Shown here in pieces: positions 8,847 to 17,400 of a stretch of 29,436 nucleotides of DNA. This DNA is from Methylotenera_A sp040387095. Its GTDB lineage: Bacteria > Pseudomonadota > Gammaproteobacteria > Burkholderiales > Methylophilaceae. The notes below the pieces were generated by a model. It saw nothing but the letters and a program-made list of their open reading frames with translations. It did not search any database and had not been told where the DNA came from. The stretch spans positions 1 through 29,436 of the forward strand of contig JAZKEJ010000174.1 of the NCBI GenBank assembly GCA_040387095.1. Direction: 5' to 3'. The stretch's first letter is position 1. Every line of letters begins with the position of its first letter. The position numbers were made by a program, and so were the translations under genes.

Positions 8847-9512
8847 ATGCAATTATCAAACCCTGCCTTAGCTTCCCCTGATGTTATCATCCGCGATTTA
8901 GGTCGCACCGATTATCAAGCCACACTTGCAGCGATGCAGGCATTTACCGAAAATCGTACTGCCGAAACGCCTGATGAATTGTGGCTAACCGAACATGGTA
9001 GCGTTTACACCATAGGCTTAAACCGTAAAAATGTACGTTTGCCTGAAAATGATATACCTGTTGTATTAGTCGATCGTGGCGGTAAAATCACCTATCATGG
9101 AATCGGGCAAGTGATTATTTATTGTTTAATAGACTTAAAGCGTCATCAATTAAATGTGCGCCAGTTAGTGCAGGTCATCGAAAATAGCATCGTCAAATTA
9201 TTGGCTTTATACCAAATTAAAAGCGCAAGCAAAAATGAGGCGCCTGGTGTTTATGTAACAGTCGATAGTCATCAGAAAAAAATTGCTTCGCTTGGATTAA
9301 GGTTAAAAAATAATTGCTGTTATCATGGTTTAAGTTTAAATGTGGATATGGATTTATCGCCATTTTTAGCTATCGATCCTTGTGGGTATGCTGGCCTAGA
9401 AATGACGCAAACCAAAGATTTAGGACTTAATCTAACCACATGGCAATTGGGCGAAGAGCTAGTAAAATTACTGAAGAGTCAGTTACTTAAAGAAAAGTTA
9501 ACACATGTCTGA
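8847..9512 (+). CDS. lipB: lipoyl(octanoyl) transferase
   Basis: A 221-residue LipB. The substrate-binding loop DRGGKITYHGIGQVIIYCLI is at about residues 76-95. The catalytic lysine is K145 (KIASLGLRLK), and the catalytic cysteine is C179 in IDPCGYAGLEMTQ. The enzyme moves octanoate from octanoyl-ACP to the lipoyl domains of the E2 and H proteins, forming an acyl-enzyme thioester. The gene overlaps lipA by 8 bases, so the two steps of lipoate assembly are probably translationally coupled. There is no clear Shine-Dalgarno before the ATG. Confidence 0.96.
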   Translation: MQLSNPALASPDVIIRDLGRTDYQATLAAMQAFTENRTAETPDELWLTEHGSVYTIGLNRKNVRLPENDIPVVLVDRGGKITYHGIGQVIIYCLIDLKRHQLNVRQLVQVIENSIVKLLALYQIKSASKNEAPGVYVTVDSHQKKIASLGLRLKNNCCYHGLSLNVDMDLSPFLAIDPCGYAGLEMTQTKDLGLNLTTWQLGEELVKLLKSQLLKEKLTHV

Positions 9513-10212
9513 AACAATTATTCACAATCCAGCAGCTGATATGGTGATACCTAAAAAAATCGCTGGCGTTAAGCAGATTGACGCGGAAAAAACAGCGCGT
9601 ATTCCCATCAAAATTATTCCCATGCCTGTGTTGCGTAAACCAGAATGGATACGCATGAAAGTGCCGGACAGCATACGCTTTCAAGAGATTAAACAGATTC
9701 TGCGCGAAAATAATTTACACACGGTTTGTGAAGAGGCGAGTTGCCCTAATATTGGTGAATGCTTTAGCGGCGGCACAGCTACATTTATGATTTTGGGCGA
9801 CATTTGCACACGCCGCTGCCCATTTTGCGATGTGGCGCATGGTAAACCATTGCCACCTGATGCGAATGAACCGGCTAACCTAGCCCGCACCATCGCACAA
9901 ATGCGCCTGAAATATGTCGTNNNNNNNNNNNNNNNNNNNNNNNNNNNNNNNNNNNNNNNNNNNNNNNNNNNNNNNNNNNNNNNNNNNNNNNNNNNNNNNN
10001 NNNNNNNNNNNNNNNNNNNNCTTGGCCAATATCTGCAACCAAGTGTGCATCATTTACCAGTAATGCGTTATGTAGAGCCTGCTATTTTTGCTGATCTAAA
10101 ACAACAAGCCGACAGCATGGGCTTTAATAATACAGCCAGCGGCCCCATGGTAAGAAGTAGTTATCATGCCGATTTGCAATCCCAACACAGTATTAATGCT
10201 GTGCAAGCATAA
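9505..10212 (+). CDS. lipA: lipoyl synthase, radical SAM (middle lost in assembly gap)
   Basis: LipA inserts two sulfurs into protein-bound octanoyl groups. The N-terminal part shows the auxiliary cluster cysteines C75, C80 and C86 (CEEASCPNIGEC). The radical SAM motif C101-x3-C105-x2-C108 follows (CTRRCPFCDVAHG). After the 100-N gap the C-terminus resumes at LGQYLQPSVHHLPVMRYVEP and ends with the RSSYHAD motif, whose serine ligates the auxiliary cluster. By family comparison about 125-130 residues are missing, more than the roughly 33 codons that the N run represents. The two flanks are in one frame. The gene looks intact in the organism and broken only in the assembly. Confidence 0.95.
   Translation: MSETIIHNPAADMVIPKKIAGVKQIDAEKTARIPIKIIPMPVLRKPEWIRMKVPDSIRFQEIKQILRENNLHTVCEEASCPNIGECFSGGTATFMILGDICTRRCPFCDVAHGKPLPPDANEPANLARTIAQMRLKYVXXXXXXXXXXXXXXXXXXXXXXXXXXXXXXXXXXLGQYLQPSVHHLPVMRYVEPAIFADLKQQADSMGFNNTASGPMVRSSYHADLQSQHSINAVQA
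9921..10020. other. assembly gap (100 N) inside lipA
   Basis: Exactly 100 unknown bases. The fixed length suggests a scaffolder placeholder rather than a measured distance. The LipA halves on both sides imply that roughly 390 real bases are missing if the protein has the usual length. The gap breaks in after the codon pair for KYV and resumes before LGQYLQPS. Confidence 0.95.
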
Positions 10213-10274
10213 GCTAATAATCATGCATAACATTTACAGCTATATCAGCCAATTAATTCGTTAGGGATTCACAC

Positions 10275-11570
10275 ATGGTTCCACATTTAACTACTGCACT
10301 CAGCGGTCCACTTCTCAGCCTGGAAACACGCATGCTGCAAAATATGCCCAAAATTGAGCATTGGTTCCGTTCACAATGGCTGGAATATGCCTCGCCATTT
10401 TATGCTTCAGTTGATTTACGTAATTCTGGCTTCAAATTAGCACCTGTAGATACCAACTTGTTTCCCGGCGGATTTAATAATTTGAATCCCGAATTTCTAA
10501 GTTTAAGTGTTCAAGCCGCGCAAGTAGCTGTGGAAAAAATCTGTCCTGAAGCGCATCGCTTGATGATCATTCCCGAAAACCACACGCGTAATACTTACTA
10601 TCTGCGTAATGTGGTTGAATTAGTCAACATTATGAAAGCTGCCGGCTTGGATGTGCGTGTTGGCAGCATTTCGCCTGAAATTACAGAACCCACTCTGCTA
10701 GAAACGCATGATGGTCAGAAACTACTACTTGAACCAGTTGTTCGGGTTAAAAACCGCATTCAGTTAATCAATAGTGAATTAGGCGATTTTGATAGCTGTG
10801 CCATTTTATTGAATAACGATTTATCAGGTGGCGTGCCTGATATACTCAAAAACCTTGAACAGGATTTGATCCCGCCACTACATGCAGGCTGGCACGTTAG
10901 AAGAAAATCGACGCATTTTGAGGCCTACAATCGTGTTGTAGCAGAATTTTCACAGCTTTTAGAAATTGATGATTGGTTGCTTAACCCTTATTTTGAAACT
11001 TGTGGCGAAATTGATTTTCACGCCCGTACAGGTGAAGACTGTCTGGCAGCAAAAGTAGAGGAATTACTCGCCAAGATTAAAGCCAAATATACTGAATACG
11101 GCGTAACACAAGAGCCTTTTGTCATTGTAAAAGCAGATGCAGGTACTTACGGAATGGGCATCATGACGGTGAAATCACCTGATGATGTGCGTGATCTGAA
11201 TCGCAAAGCGCGTAACAAAATGTCGGTGATTAAAGAGGGTCAGCAAGTATCAGAAGTGATTATTCAAGAAGGCGTATATACCTTTGAGAGTATTAACGAC
11301 GCGGTTGCCGAGCCAGTAGTCTATATGATGGATCATTTTGTGATTGGTGGATTTTACCGCGTGCATACTGGCCGCGCAGTAGATGAAAATTTAAATGCAC
11401 CTGGCTCGCATTTTGAACCTTTGGCTTTTGAAAAACCTTGTAGTTTGCCAGACTGCACTGACGCGCCGGACACGGTACCAAATCGTTTTTATGCCTATGG
11501 TGTAGTGGCGCGGCTAGCTTTATTAGCAGCCGCTATTGAGCTGCAAGAATCTGACCCATTAAACGCATAA
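10275..11570 (+). CDS. gshA: glutamate-cysteine ligase (proteobacterial 'ferrooxidans-type' GshA)
   Basis: A 431-residue protein of the GshA family found in many beta- and some gammaproteobacteria, distinct in sequence from E. coli GshA. Recognisable stretches are APVDTNLFPGGFNNL near residue 57, LMIIPENHTRNTYYLRNVVE, LLNNDLSGGVPDIL, VIVKADAGTYGMGIMTVKSP and AEPVVYMMDHFVIGGFYRVH. It would make gamma-glutamylcysteine from glutamate, cysteine and ATP, the first step of glutathione synthesis. AGGGA about ten bases upstream supports the ATG. It sits 34 bases before gshB, which performs the second step. Confidence 0.92.
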   Translation: MVPHLTTALSGPLLSLETRMLQNMPKIEHWFRSQWLEYASPFYASVDLRNSGFKLAPVDTNLFPGGFNNLNPEFLSLSVQAAQVAVEKICPEAHRLMIIPENHTRNTYYLRNVVELVNIMKAAGLDVRVGSISPEITEPTLLETHDGQKLLLEPVVRVKNRIQLINSELGDFDSCAILLNNDLSGGVPDILKNLEQDLIPPLHAGWHVRRKSTHFEAYNRVVAEFSQLLEIDDWLLNPYFETCGEIDFHARTGEDCLAAKVEELLAKIKAKYTEYGVTQEPFVIVKADAGTYGMGIMTVKSPDDVRDLNRKARNKMSVIKEGQQVSEVIIQEGVYTFESINDAVAEPVVYMMDHFVIGGFYRVHTGRAVDENLNAPGSHFEPLAFEKPCSLPDCTDAPDTVPNRFYAYGVVARLALLAAAIELQESDPLNA

Positions 11571-11604
11571 TTAAATTTTACCCAAAAAATACGCAATAAC
11601 TCAG

Positions 11605-12558
11605 ATGAAACTACTTTTTATACTTGATCCTTTGGCTAGCTTAAAAAGCTATAAAGATACTAGCATTGCGATCATGCTTGAAGCCGCAACTCGCGGACAC
11701 ACGCTATTTGTTTGTGAGCAGCACGACCTTTTTTTGCAGAATGAAATTGTGCATATTCAGGTAAATCAATTTAATTTTGCAGAAAATGAAAAATCGCATA
11801 CGGATAAAAATTGGTTCAATTTAGGCGTTAACTGTATAAGTACACCACAAGAATTTGACGTTATTTTGATGCGGAAAGACCCGCCATTTGATAATGAATA
11901 CTTATACAGTACTTATTTATTGGAACTGGCTACTAAGCAAGGCGCTCTTGTTATTAATAATCCAGCAGCGGTTCGTGGCTGGAACGAGAAATTATCCACT
12001 GCAAAATTTCCGCAATTTACGCCAGAATTTTTGGTTACCGCTAACAATGAGTTAATCCGTACATTTTTGGCTCATCATCAAGATATTATTATCAAGCCTT
12101 TAGATGGGATGGGCGGCACAGGCATATTTAGACTGACCGAATCAGACCCAAATATTGGCGTGATTTTAGAAACCGCAACACTATTTGGCCAAAAAACTGT
12201 GATGGTACAGCGCTATTTACCAGCCATTCTGCAAGGCGATAAACGTATTATTGTCATCAATGGTGAACCGCTACCTTTTGCTTTGGCGCGAATTCCCAAA
12301 GCTGGTGAAACACGTGGTAACTTAGCAGCTGGCGGTACAGGTGTTGCACAAGCGCTTAGCGCGCGCGATTTAGAAATTGCCACAACAGTTGGTAAAGTGC
12401 TTAAAAATGAAGGTCTTTTTTTGGTCGGTCTTGACGTGATTGGCGACTATTTAACCGAGATTAATGTCACTAGCCCCACGGGTATGGTAGAAATTGCAGC
12501 ACAGACTATTTGTAATCCAGCACAAATTTTTGTCTCTGCGCTTGAAACAATTTGTTAA
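11605..12558 (+). CDS. gshB: glutathione synthetase
   Basis: A 317-residue ATP-grasp ligase, the usual prokaryotic GshB length. The N-terminal domain starts MKLLFILDPLASLKSYKDTS, the typical GshB opening (D-P-L..l....DTS). The ATP-grasp glycine loop is IIKPLDGMGGTGIFRL, and metal-binding and substrate residues are in GLDVIGDYLTEINVTSPTGM. It joins glycine to gamma-glutamylcysteine. Together with gshA directly upstream it gives a complete two-step glutathione pathway. Confidence 0.96.
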   Translation: MKLLFILDPLASLKSYKDTSIAIMLEAATRGHTLFVCEQHDLFLQNEIVHIQVNQFNFAENEKSHTDKNWFNLGVNCISTPQEFDVILMRKDPPFDNEYLYSTYLLELATKQGALVINNPAAVRGWNEKLSTAKFPQFTPEFLVTANNELIRTFLAHHQDIIIKPLDGMGGTGIFRLTESDPNIGVILETATLFGQKTVMVQRYLPAILQGDKRIIVINGEPLPFALARIPKAGETRGNLAAGGTGVAQALSARDLEIATTVGKVLKNEGLFLVGLDVIGDYLTEINVTSPTGMVEIAAQTICNPAQIFVSALETIC

Positions 12559-12562
12559 CAAT

Positions 12563-12592
12563 TTGCCAGTATTAATCAAGTCGCGTTATAGT
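12563..12592 (+). promoter_or_regulatory. sigma70-type promoter for apbE, predicted leaderless start
   Basis: TTGCCA at 12563-12568 is separated by 18 bases from TATAGT at 12587-12592; each hexamer matches the sigma70 consensus at five of six positions. Seven bases beyond the -10 element is 12599, and the ATG of apbE begins at 12600. Transcription would therefore start at or next to the start codon. There is no Shine-Dalgarno before this ATG. A short inverted repeat AGTCGC/GCGACT (12579-12584 and 12594-12599) straddles the -10 element and could be an operator. The promoter is read from sequence only. Confidence 0.6.
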
Positions 12593-12599
12593 AGCGACT

Positions 12600-13643
12600 A
12601 TGCGTTTAATCTTCATATTGGTTTTTGGCTTTTTGCTATCGAGTTGTAGCAAACCAGAACCCATTCATCACACGCAAAGCTATGTATTCGGCACCACTGT
12701 AGACATTACATTTTATGGCGAGCCCGAAGAAGACGCAGCGGCTTTAGCCAGTGAAATCATTCGCAACTTTCAAGATTTACATAACCGCTTACACGCTTGG
12801 CGTCCAAGCGAGCTTAGCGCACTGAACCATGCTTTTAAAAATGACAATTTACCAGTGTCTATCAAACCAGATCTGGCTGCCATTATTTCTGATGCCACAT
12901 CACTATCCATTCAATCGAAAGGCGCTTTTAATCCTGCGACTGGTGGATTGATCAATACTTGGGGCTTTCACAAAGACGAAATTAAACCCATCAAAATTGA
13001 TGAAGCAAAAATTAAAAAATTAGTCAAAAGCAATCCTCACATGGTGGATATTGTTATTAAAAATGGTAAGGTTTCCAGCAGAAACACCAGCGCTAGATTA
13101 GATTTGGATGGTTATGTAAAAGGTTATGCATTAGATAAAGCGTTAGCCTACTTGCGCCAACATGGTGTTAAAAATGCCATCGTTAATATTGGCGGCAATG
13201 CGATTGCGCTGGGTCAACGCGGTGACAGGCCATGGCGCGTTGGCATTCAGCATCCACGTAAACCAGGTGCAATCGCTATACTAGATTTAGAAAGTGGCTG
13301 GGCTGTTAGCACTACGGGTGATTACCAACGTTATTTTGAAGCAAAAGGTCAGCGCTATAACCACATTATTAATCCTGCAACTGGCTATCCTGTTATGGAT
13401 GTGCAAGCCGTTACAGTATTAATTCCACCGCAAGCAAATGCAGGTACGCTGTCAGATGTAGCATCCAAGCCAATTTTTATCGCAACACCCAATAAGCGCG
13501 CGCAAGTTGCCAAAGACATGGGCGTAGAAAATTATTTAATCATTGAGTCTGACAATAAAATTTCTATCACTAGCGCCATGGCCAAACACATTAAATGGAT
13601 AGATGCCGCTACAGCAAATTACGTTACACAAATCCAGCCTTAG
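12600..13643 (+). CDS. apbE: FAD:protein FMN transferase, lipoprotein
   Basis: A 347-residue ApbE family protein. The signal peptide MRLIFILVFGFLLSSC carries a lipobox with the lipidated cysteine at residue 16. The body shows ApbE hallmarks: YVFGTTVDITFYG, FNPATGGLINTWGFH, RLDLDGYVKGYALDKA, AIVNIGGNAIALGQRG and the metal-site region AVSTTGDYQRYFEAKGQRYN followed by HIINPATGYPV. It covalently attaches FMN to threonine residues of flavoproteins such as NqrB/NqrC or RnfG in the periplasm. No nqr or rnf gene is visible here, so the client is elsewhere. It begins 41 bases after gshB but has its own candidate promoter and may be transcribed separately. Confidence 0.95.
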   Translation: MRLIFILVFGFLLSSCSKPEPIHHTQSYVFGTTVDITFYGEPEEDAAALASEIIRNFQDLHNRLHAWRPSELSALNHAFKNDNLPVSIKPDLAAIISDATSLSIQSKGAFNPATGGLINTWGFHKDEIKPIKIDEAKIKKLVKSNPHMVDIVIKNGKVSSRNTSARLDLDGYVKGYALDKALAYLRQHGVKNAIVNIGGNAIALGQRGDRPWRVGIQHPRKPGAIAILDLESGWAVSTTGDYQRYFEAKGQRYNHIINPATGYPVMDVQAVTVLIPPQANAGTLSDVASKPIFIATPNKRAQVAKDMGVENYLIIESDNKISITSAMAKHIKWIDAATANYVTQIQP

Positions 13644-13880
13644 TTTAAAAAATATCCAATTTAGCCAATATCCGAAAACCTTAATTGGTGATTGGTTAAT
13701 AATATTGATTGGGTTAATAAGCGTTGTTTTGATGTTTCAATATTTTTAAATACAACATCAGCCCGCTTAAAATCAGGGAAGCTAATAAATTGGCTGCAAT
13801 TAGTGGGTTAGTTCCGACTAAATTTATTGCTTAAAGGTGTTTGTTTTAAAGCAGTTAATGCAATATTTGATTAAATGCCA
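13644..13880. other. convergent spacer between apbE and fimT
   Basis: This 237-base AT-rich spacer separates apbE (plus) from the end of the pilin operon (minus). No gene was seen. It holds a near-perfect direct repeat, GATTGGTTAATAA at 13690-13702 and GATTGGGTTAATAA at 13707-13720. It also has the inverted pair TGATGTT/AACATCA around 13729-13757, whose loop includes a T-run, and the large inverted repeat listed next. No textbook GC-rich terminator with a U tract was found. Confidence 0.4.
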
Positions 13881-13888
13881 TTAACTGC
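13851..13888 (-). terminator. inverted repeat at the end of the pilin operon, weak terminator candidate
   Basis: GCAGTTAATG at 13851-13860 pairs perfectly with CATTAACTGC at 13879-13888 over an 18-base loop. The second arm covers the fimT stop codon (13881-13883). On the minus strand the stem is followed by only TTTAAAAC, so as an intrinsic terminator it is weak. It could instead protect the 3' end of the pilin mRNA. A similar CATTAACTG sequence lies at the other end of the cluster, at 20262-20270. Confidence 0.35.
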
Positions 13889-14432
13889 AAGTGCCGACTG
13901 CTGTTTTGCTTACAGAAGGTCGACCTGTCGCGCTGATAGTCACTATACGTTCTTGACTGCCAGCTTCGGGAGTTGCACGACAAATAGTTAGAGTGGCTTG
14001 CGTAGCGCCAATACCAGTAGGTTGAAAGGTTAAACTATTTAAGCCAGCAGCCTCGGTTATTTTATAGCCTGAGGCAGTCGCTTGCTGACGCTGTACAACC
14101 GTAGCACCACTTAACACAATCCAGCCTTGTTCCCATCCGCCCGTCTCACAGCTTGTACCATTTGCAGAGACGCATAATGTAACGGGTGCATTTTGCTTTA
14201 TTGCTTCTGCTCTTGCCAAAAAAGCACTACCGACTAAACTATTGGCATAAGAGCGTAACTTGGTACTTAAAATAGCTTCACTGAACGAAGGTATAGCGAT
14301 TGCGGCCAAAATGCCCAAGATCGAAATAGTCACCATCATTTCAACCAAAGAGAACCCATGCGAATTTTTTTGGTTTAATGTAGTTATACACACCTTGTAG
14401 CGACTAGATTGAACTAAGTCTGCATTCATCAT
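13881..14432 (-). CDS. fimT: minor pseudopilin FimT/FimU (GspH domain)
   Basis: A 183-residue type IV pilin-like protein. The class III leader ends in SHG, followed by the hydrophobic helix FSLVEMMVTISILGILAAIA with the invariant Glu at +5. The body has the FimT/GspH middle (FLARAEAIKQNAPVTLCVS and GGWEQGWIVL) and a cysteine pair near residues 87-94. It is a minor pilin thought to help prime pilus assembly with PilVWX-PilY1. The leader from ATG 14432 is about 26 residues, long for a pilin, so a later non-ATG start is possible. The start overlaps the pilY1 stop as ATGA. It is last in the operon, whereas fimU/fimT is usually first. Confidence 0.88.
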   Translation of the reverse strand: MMNADLVQSSRYKVCITTLNQKNSHGFSLVEMMVTISILGILAAIAIPSFSEAILSTKLRSYANSLVGSAFLARAEAIKQNAPVTLCVSANGTSCETGGWEQGWIVLSGATVVQRQQATASGYKITEAAGLNSLTFQPTGIGATQATLTICRATPEAGSQERIVTISATGRPSVSKTAVGTCS

Positions 14433-17400
14433 TTTTTAATATTCCAATAAACTCTGCTTTTTGGCCTGATTGCTGAGGGTGGCGCTGGCGGGTTACCACC
14501 TTGCAAGGCAGAATCAGGTTTCGCTCCAATAATAAATGGTACTGTTTGGCCGTTATCTAAGGTGACCATACCTGCTACTGGCGAGGGCGGTAAACCGCCG
14601 CCTGCAATAGTTTCGCCTCGCACCAAACCTACTCTTGTTGCACCATTGGTATAATCTAAATTGTAGACCCTAGCGGTACCTAAAGTTGTACAAGCACCGC
14701 TTAATGGCGCTGTAGGCTGGTGGGTACTGAAAGTAACTGTATTAAAGACTGTAATTGCATTCGTTACTACCTGTTCTGTGTTTGTTAAAGCTAAATACCA
14801 GCCTTTTTTAGCTGCTAAAGTGGTTGCGCTCGGTGTCACACTACCTGAAATAGCAACCAATGAATTATTGCAGATCAGGCTTGCGCCGCAATTTCCGCTT
14901 TCTGAACTCAACCAATTAGGATCCGTTGGTTTATCCTGCACCATATAAAAACGGTTTTTCACTGCAGCTGCCAAGGTGTAAGTCCTGAGCGGTTTTTCAC
15001 GATCGCCAGAACCGAGTAATAAAGTATATATACCACCATCTTCCACCCAATCTGGCGTAAACATAAATTTGCGGTTATCTTCACCTGATCCACCAAATGC
15101 AGCAATCTTGGTAATGGTCCAATCACTAGGTGCAGTAGTCCCAATAGGTGTGTTACCACTAGCGCCGGAGATACGGTAGATATTACCGCCCAAATCAGCC
15201 ACATAAGCATATTTTACTGGCGCATCGACATTATCAGCCACCAACGTTATATCGGCAATCACACTATTTTCTGTATTAAACGCTTTAAGTAATGCACCCG
15301 TATTGGCATCCATGAGGTACACTTTGTTGCCTTTACTTGGAGAAGTACAAGCAGTATTTGGATTGTCATGACAAATATCATCGTAACCCCCCCCCATAAT
15401 TAACATCGGTGTCGTGCCAGAGCCATAACCACTGGCTGTTAGCACTTTGGGTGATGACCAAGTTTGACCAAGGGCTTCAAAACCTGATGTACAGTTTGTA
15501 GCATCACAACCTATTTTCCATTTTAAACTTGGGTTAGCTGGTGTGGTGACATCAAAAGCATACACTGCACGCCCCCCCCGTCGCATAGTTGAGTATATCC
15601 AAGTATTACTCGCATCTTTATAAGCAGTTACCGCACCATCTACACCATAGTCTTTAGGCTGTGGCGTTGGCGTTCCTGTAGTAAATCCAGGAAAACTAAT
15701 GCTAGGAGTATTCTCACGAATACGTTTGATTTTTGGGTAGAACTCTGGCGCAACAAAGCTCCACAATTCACTGCCAGCCGTTGTACCGTTTCGGTTACCA
15801 TTGACTGCACGCAACAGTCCATCATTACTACCATAATACACAACGACTTGAGGCGAAGCATCAGTACCATGATTAATGGCCACTGGTCTTGAATGCACGA
15901 CATCGCCGTGTGCAGAAGGGCGCATCACGGTGGAAGTTTTTGCCCCTCCCACAAGACTTGGCATTACGTCATCGGTTCCGTGCTCATTATCTATATCTTG
16001 CCCACGCTGCCAATTAATCAGTTCGTCACGCTCTACATCAGTTTCTGCACCCAGCAGCCCCCTTGTAGCTGTTGTACTGTCAAAATTTGCCAAGCTAGCA
16101 CACGAAGTATTAGCACAGGTTTTCATATTACGCGCAGTGCTACTACGTAATTTAAATGCCTGCGCACCCTTTTCAACCACATTGCCATCAGGAAAATTAG
16201 AGATATCTGCATTTGTTATCAAGCAGTTACCTTGCGGTCTAAATGCCCAGTAACTATCTAAAGTGCTCGGCGTCCAGAAACTGCGTGCGCATTCCGCAAT
16301 AAAGCCGGTGCCACCGGAAGAAATAGCACTCTTATCATCAGCATCTAATAATTGCAAAACGTTGTTAATGAAACCTAACTTGTATTGTTTTAAATTACCA
16401 TTCCACCTTGGGAAAGCATCTGCATCTGGCCGAAACATCCCAATGTACACTTGGTTTAAAAACGTACCTTGTGTGTTCACACTCACTGGTAAACTCACAG
16501 AAGCAAATACACTATTAACCGATTGAATTTCAGAAAAAATTCCTTTCAAAGCATCGGCAATCTCACTGCCACTGTCTGTCACATCAAAATACTTACCACT
16601 ACTTACACTCGCCATACTTTTCAGTAACGCTGTAAAACCAGGTCCCTGCCCATTAGTTACTTTATTAATATCCACCGTATAAGTGGTAATATTTAGGTCA
16701 CTCTTTTTCATAAAGCGAGCCCATTCATCCGCTATATTTGTTTCTGAGCCGGTTGGTGATATAGGAATTGTCGTGGTATTGCCACCTACAGCAGCCAGTG
16801 CTGCCGTAGGCTGTGAAGTGTCGGCAGTATTGTCTTGTACTGCCCCATTACTAATATAAATAATATAATTTTTAGCACAACTTGCAATGATAGGACTAAC
16901 ATAAGGCGACCCTGCTTTTGATAGCAATGCATTATTAGCTAATGCATAAACCGCGTTTGATGAGGCTGTACCTGAAGCGTTACCCGCGTAATCGGTTTTA
17001 GCTTTGTTATTACCTGCATACGGCACACCACCTGAGTAATAGAGATAAGCCTCTTCCATGACTTTACCAAGTTTTCCACCATTACCCCTATCAGCCACCT
17101 TACCCAAGCCATTGACTAAATTTTGATATGTAACTTTATTAGTGCTACTCATTAAGCGCATGGCTGCACGCACATAACCACCATCATTTCCAGAGTTGCT
17201 GCCGCCCGACTCAGAAAATGCCATTAAACCAACCCGAAATTTATCCTCTGGCAATGCACTGACTACTGAAGATAATGCGGCCATTTCGTTATCAAACGGT
17301 TGGCTCCAGTTAGCTGTATTATCTAAAATAATCAATACATTTGGCACATCGGTTGTACTAGGCGGAGTACCTACAAACAAATCAATATCCTCCGCCATTG

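Noticed and set aside
15876..16253. 125-residue frame on the plus strand inside pilY1, with cysteines
   Set aside because: It is antisense to a well-supported PilY1 domain, has no ribosome binding site and shows no recognisable family.
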